A stretch of 64,000 nucleotides of DNA from Piscicola geometra (lineage: Eukaryota; Annelida; Clitellata; Hirudinida; Piscicolidae). A program made the position numbers and the translations under genes. Every line of letters starts with the position of its first letter. Within the stretch, counting starts at the first letter, position 1. Under the pieces are notes generated by a model. It was given only the letters and a program-made list of their open reading frames with translations, made no database searches and was not told where the DNA came from. Positions 63,001-64,000 of the stretch are shown here, piece by piece. The stretch lies in contig OX030968.1 of assembly GCA_943735955.1 (NCBI GenBank), positions 1,568,747-1,632,746 of the forward strand, given 5' to 3'.

Positions 63001-63843
63001 CCTTTTTTAGAAAAACTGTATCTATAGTGGAAAAACTGTTTTGTTTTGACTTTTATTTTGAAAACATGCCCGGCATTTGCACTCGCCACGGTTATAATGG
63101 CTACAACTTTGGTACTCACACACTTTATTACTGCCCTTTCCAGTACAGAAAGAGTCCTAAAAATAGAATAAATATCTTTTATAAATAGAAAGGGCTTTGT
63201 GATGATAGTGATCTTTCGTGATGATAATGATCTTTCGTGATGATAATGATCTTTCGTGATGATAATGATCTTTCGTGATGATAATGATCTTTCGTGATGA
63301 TAATGATCTTTCGTGATGATAATGATCTTTCGTGATGATAATGATCTTTCGTGATGATAATGATCTTTTTGTGGTGGACATAATTTCGTTTTTTGACGAA
63401 GAAATTCGCTACAAAATGAAGATTAATTTGTGTTGCGCTCACCCCGCAAACACAGTAGGACTCTCCTTCTTTCGTACAAGGAACATTTTTATCTTTAAAA
63501 AATACATTTAATAATGATGATAATGATGCTGGGGATGATGTTGATGTGGCTATTAATAAACAATGAAGATAATATTGGAAAGGCATGGAATGATGATGGG
63601 ATAAATGAACAGGTAATTAGTAAGATAGTAAGATAGTAAGATCTATCAAACAAGTATATTTTAAGAAACGCCTAGATGTCGCAGTCGAGCTCGGGGATTC
63701 GAGTCTATTAGGAAGACTTTTCCAGAGAGTCGACGCTGCGACAAAGAGCCTACCACCACCTTACCTTGCTTATCAGCGTAGTAGAACTCGTCTTTGCACA
63801 CTCCATCTTCGCATTCATCTTTACAATATTCTTTTTGCGTAGT
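60032..63843 (-). CDS. Gene C: cysteine-rich modular protein, exons 3-13 (exons 1-2 beyond the right edge)
   Basis: Minus-strand exons match gene A one by one: exon 3 near 63768-63843 (TQKEYCKDECEDGVCKDEF), 4 near 63444-63493 (VPCTKEGESYCVCG), 5 near 63069-63155, 6 near 62690-62750 (DGEICSDGDACIGGKCY), 7 near 62431-62492, 8 near 62222-62270, 9 near 61956-62008, 10 near 61560-61646, 11 near 60966-61035, 12 near 60690-60785 and 13 at 60032-60094 (ACVYLGRCVDRKCKWKFN, stop). Two defects stand out in exon 5: the Cys of GKCS is Gly (TGKGSNK), and the donor after KCR reads GCATGT instead of GTAATT. It may splice as a GC-AG intron, or the gene may be starting to decay. Intron 4 has about 9 units of the 19-bp minisatellite versus 58 in gene A. 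Confidence 0.8.
60176..60359 (-). mobile_element. tRNA-derived SINE with (ATT)n tail, in the last intron of gene C
   Basis: On the minus strand: GGATGAACGGATAGCCGAAT carries the A-box (ATAGCCGAATAGGC), and AGGTTCAAGTGCAACC the B-box. The body ends GGGTTATACGCCACTATAAT then AATGCTCGTC and an ATT tail. CCAATA is duplicated at both ends. The intact target AGCCCAATATTGATGG is present once in the same intron of gene A (about 14415) and pseudogene B (about 55887). Confidence 0.85.
62838..62940. repeat. Palindromic tandem repeat in an intron of gene C
   Basis: About 30-bp units combining GTATAGACTATACAGTATAG and ACCATACT; each unit is largely self-complementary (ACTATACAGTATAG, CTATACTGTATAGT). It is absent from the matching intron of gene A (11690-11864). 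Confidence 0.85.
63190..63372 (-). repeat. 19-bp minisatellite, about 9 units, in intron 4 of gene C
   Basis: Same unit as at 10463 in reverse complement (CTTTCGTGATGATAATGAT). Confidence 0.93.
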
Positions 63844-64000
63844 CTTTAAAGTTTAATAGTTAGTATTGTTTTAAATTTTAGTTTGATTTCAGTAATAATC
63901 GTTGTATTTACATCTGGTTACTTTTTATATTTAAATGATTTCATTTATAATTCAAACATCTTTTATTAGTGTTTAAATTACATTGATTTAAATGGTTAAA

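Overview
The window is animal (metazoan) nuclear DNA. It is AT-rich, with many short exons joined by GT-AG introns, very long microsatellites, CR1/L2-type LINE fragments, tRNA-derived SINEs, and Merlin and hAT DNA transposons. The gene families seen (fucolectin, PAN plus fibrinogen-related lectin, Ly6/uPAR GPI proteins, V-ATPase subunit a, Mpv17) suggest a marine invertebrate, probably a bilaterian. I cannot name the species. Almost none of the long open frames are genes: most run through microsatellites. The real genes were rebuilt from short exons by matching splice sites, phase and family motifs.

Layout. 0-8.1 kb (+ strand): the last exon of a PAN/apple-like gene, a short fucolectin-type (FTP) lectin, and a six-exon PAN plus fibrinogen-domain lectin that carries a complete Merlin transposon with an 8-bp target duplication in one intron. 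8.4-16.0 kb (+): a 13-exon gene (gene A, 287 aa) for a secreted cysteine-rich protein built from repeated exon cassettes, then a decayed second copy (A'). 16.2-19.5 kb (-): an Mpv17/PMP22-family gene with a CR1/L2 LINE in its last intron. 21.8-32.8 kb (-): a full V-ATPase subunit a gene of about 26 small exons, whose introns hold huge simple repeats, one a (GT)n tract of more than 1 kb. 35.9-38.2 kb: a second LINE copy, a displaced exon fragment of the cysteine-rich family, a tRNA-like SINE head and a CAGTG-ended MITE. 38.5-53.4 kb (-): four tandem Ly6/uPAR-type genes. Two are intact and have a threonine-rich stalk encoded by a microsatellite in the last exon; two are decayed or partial. 54.1-64 kb (-): a deleted Merlin derivative, a deletion-fused pseudogene B and a nearly complete gene C. 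B and C mirror A' and A in inverted order.

Biology. Three of the families (FTP lectin, PAN-fibrinogen lectin, GPI-anchored Ly6 mucins) are typical of secreted or surface recognition proteins, and the cysteine-rich A/B/C family is also secreted. The window therefore looks like a fast-duplicating cluster of extracellular genes wrapped around two housekeeping genes (Mpv17-like and V-ATPase a). The most original observations are the exon-cassette cysteine-rich family with its inverted duplication and the Ly6 proteins whose mucin stalk is a coding microsatellite. I could not run searches, so family names rest on motif reading.
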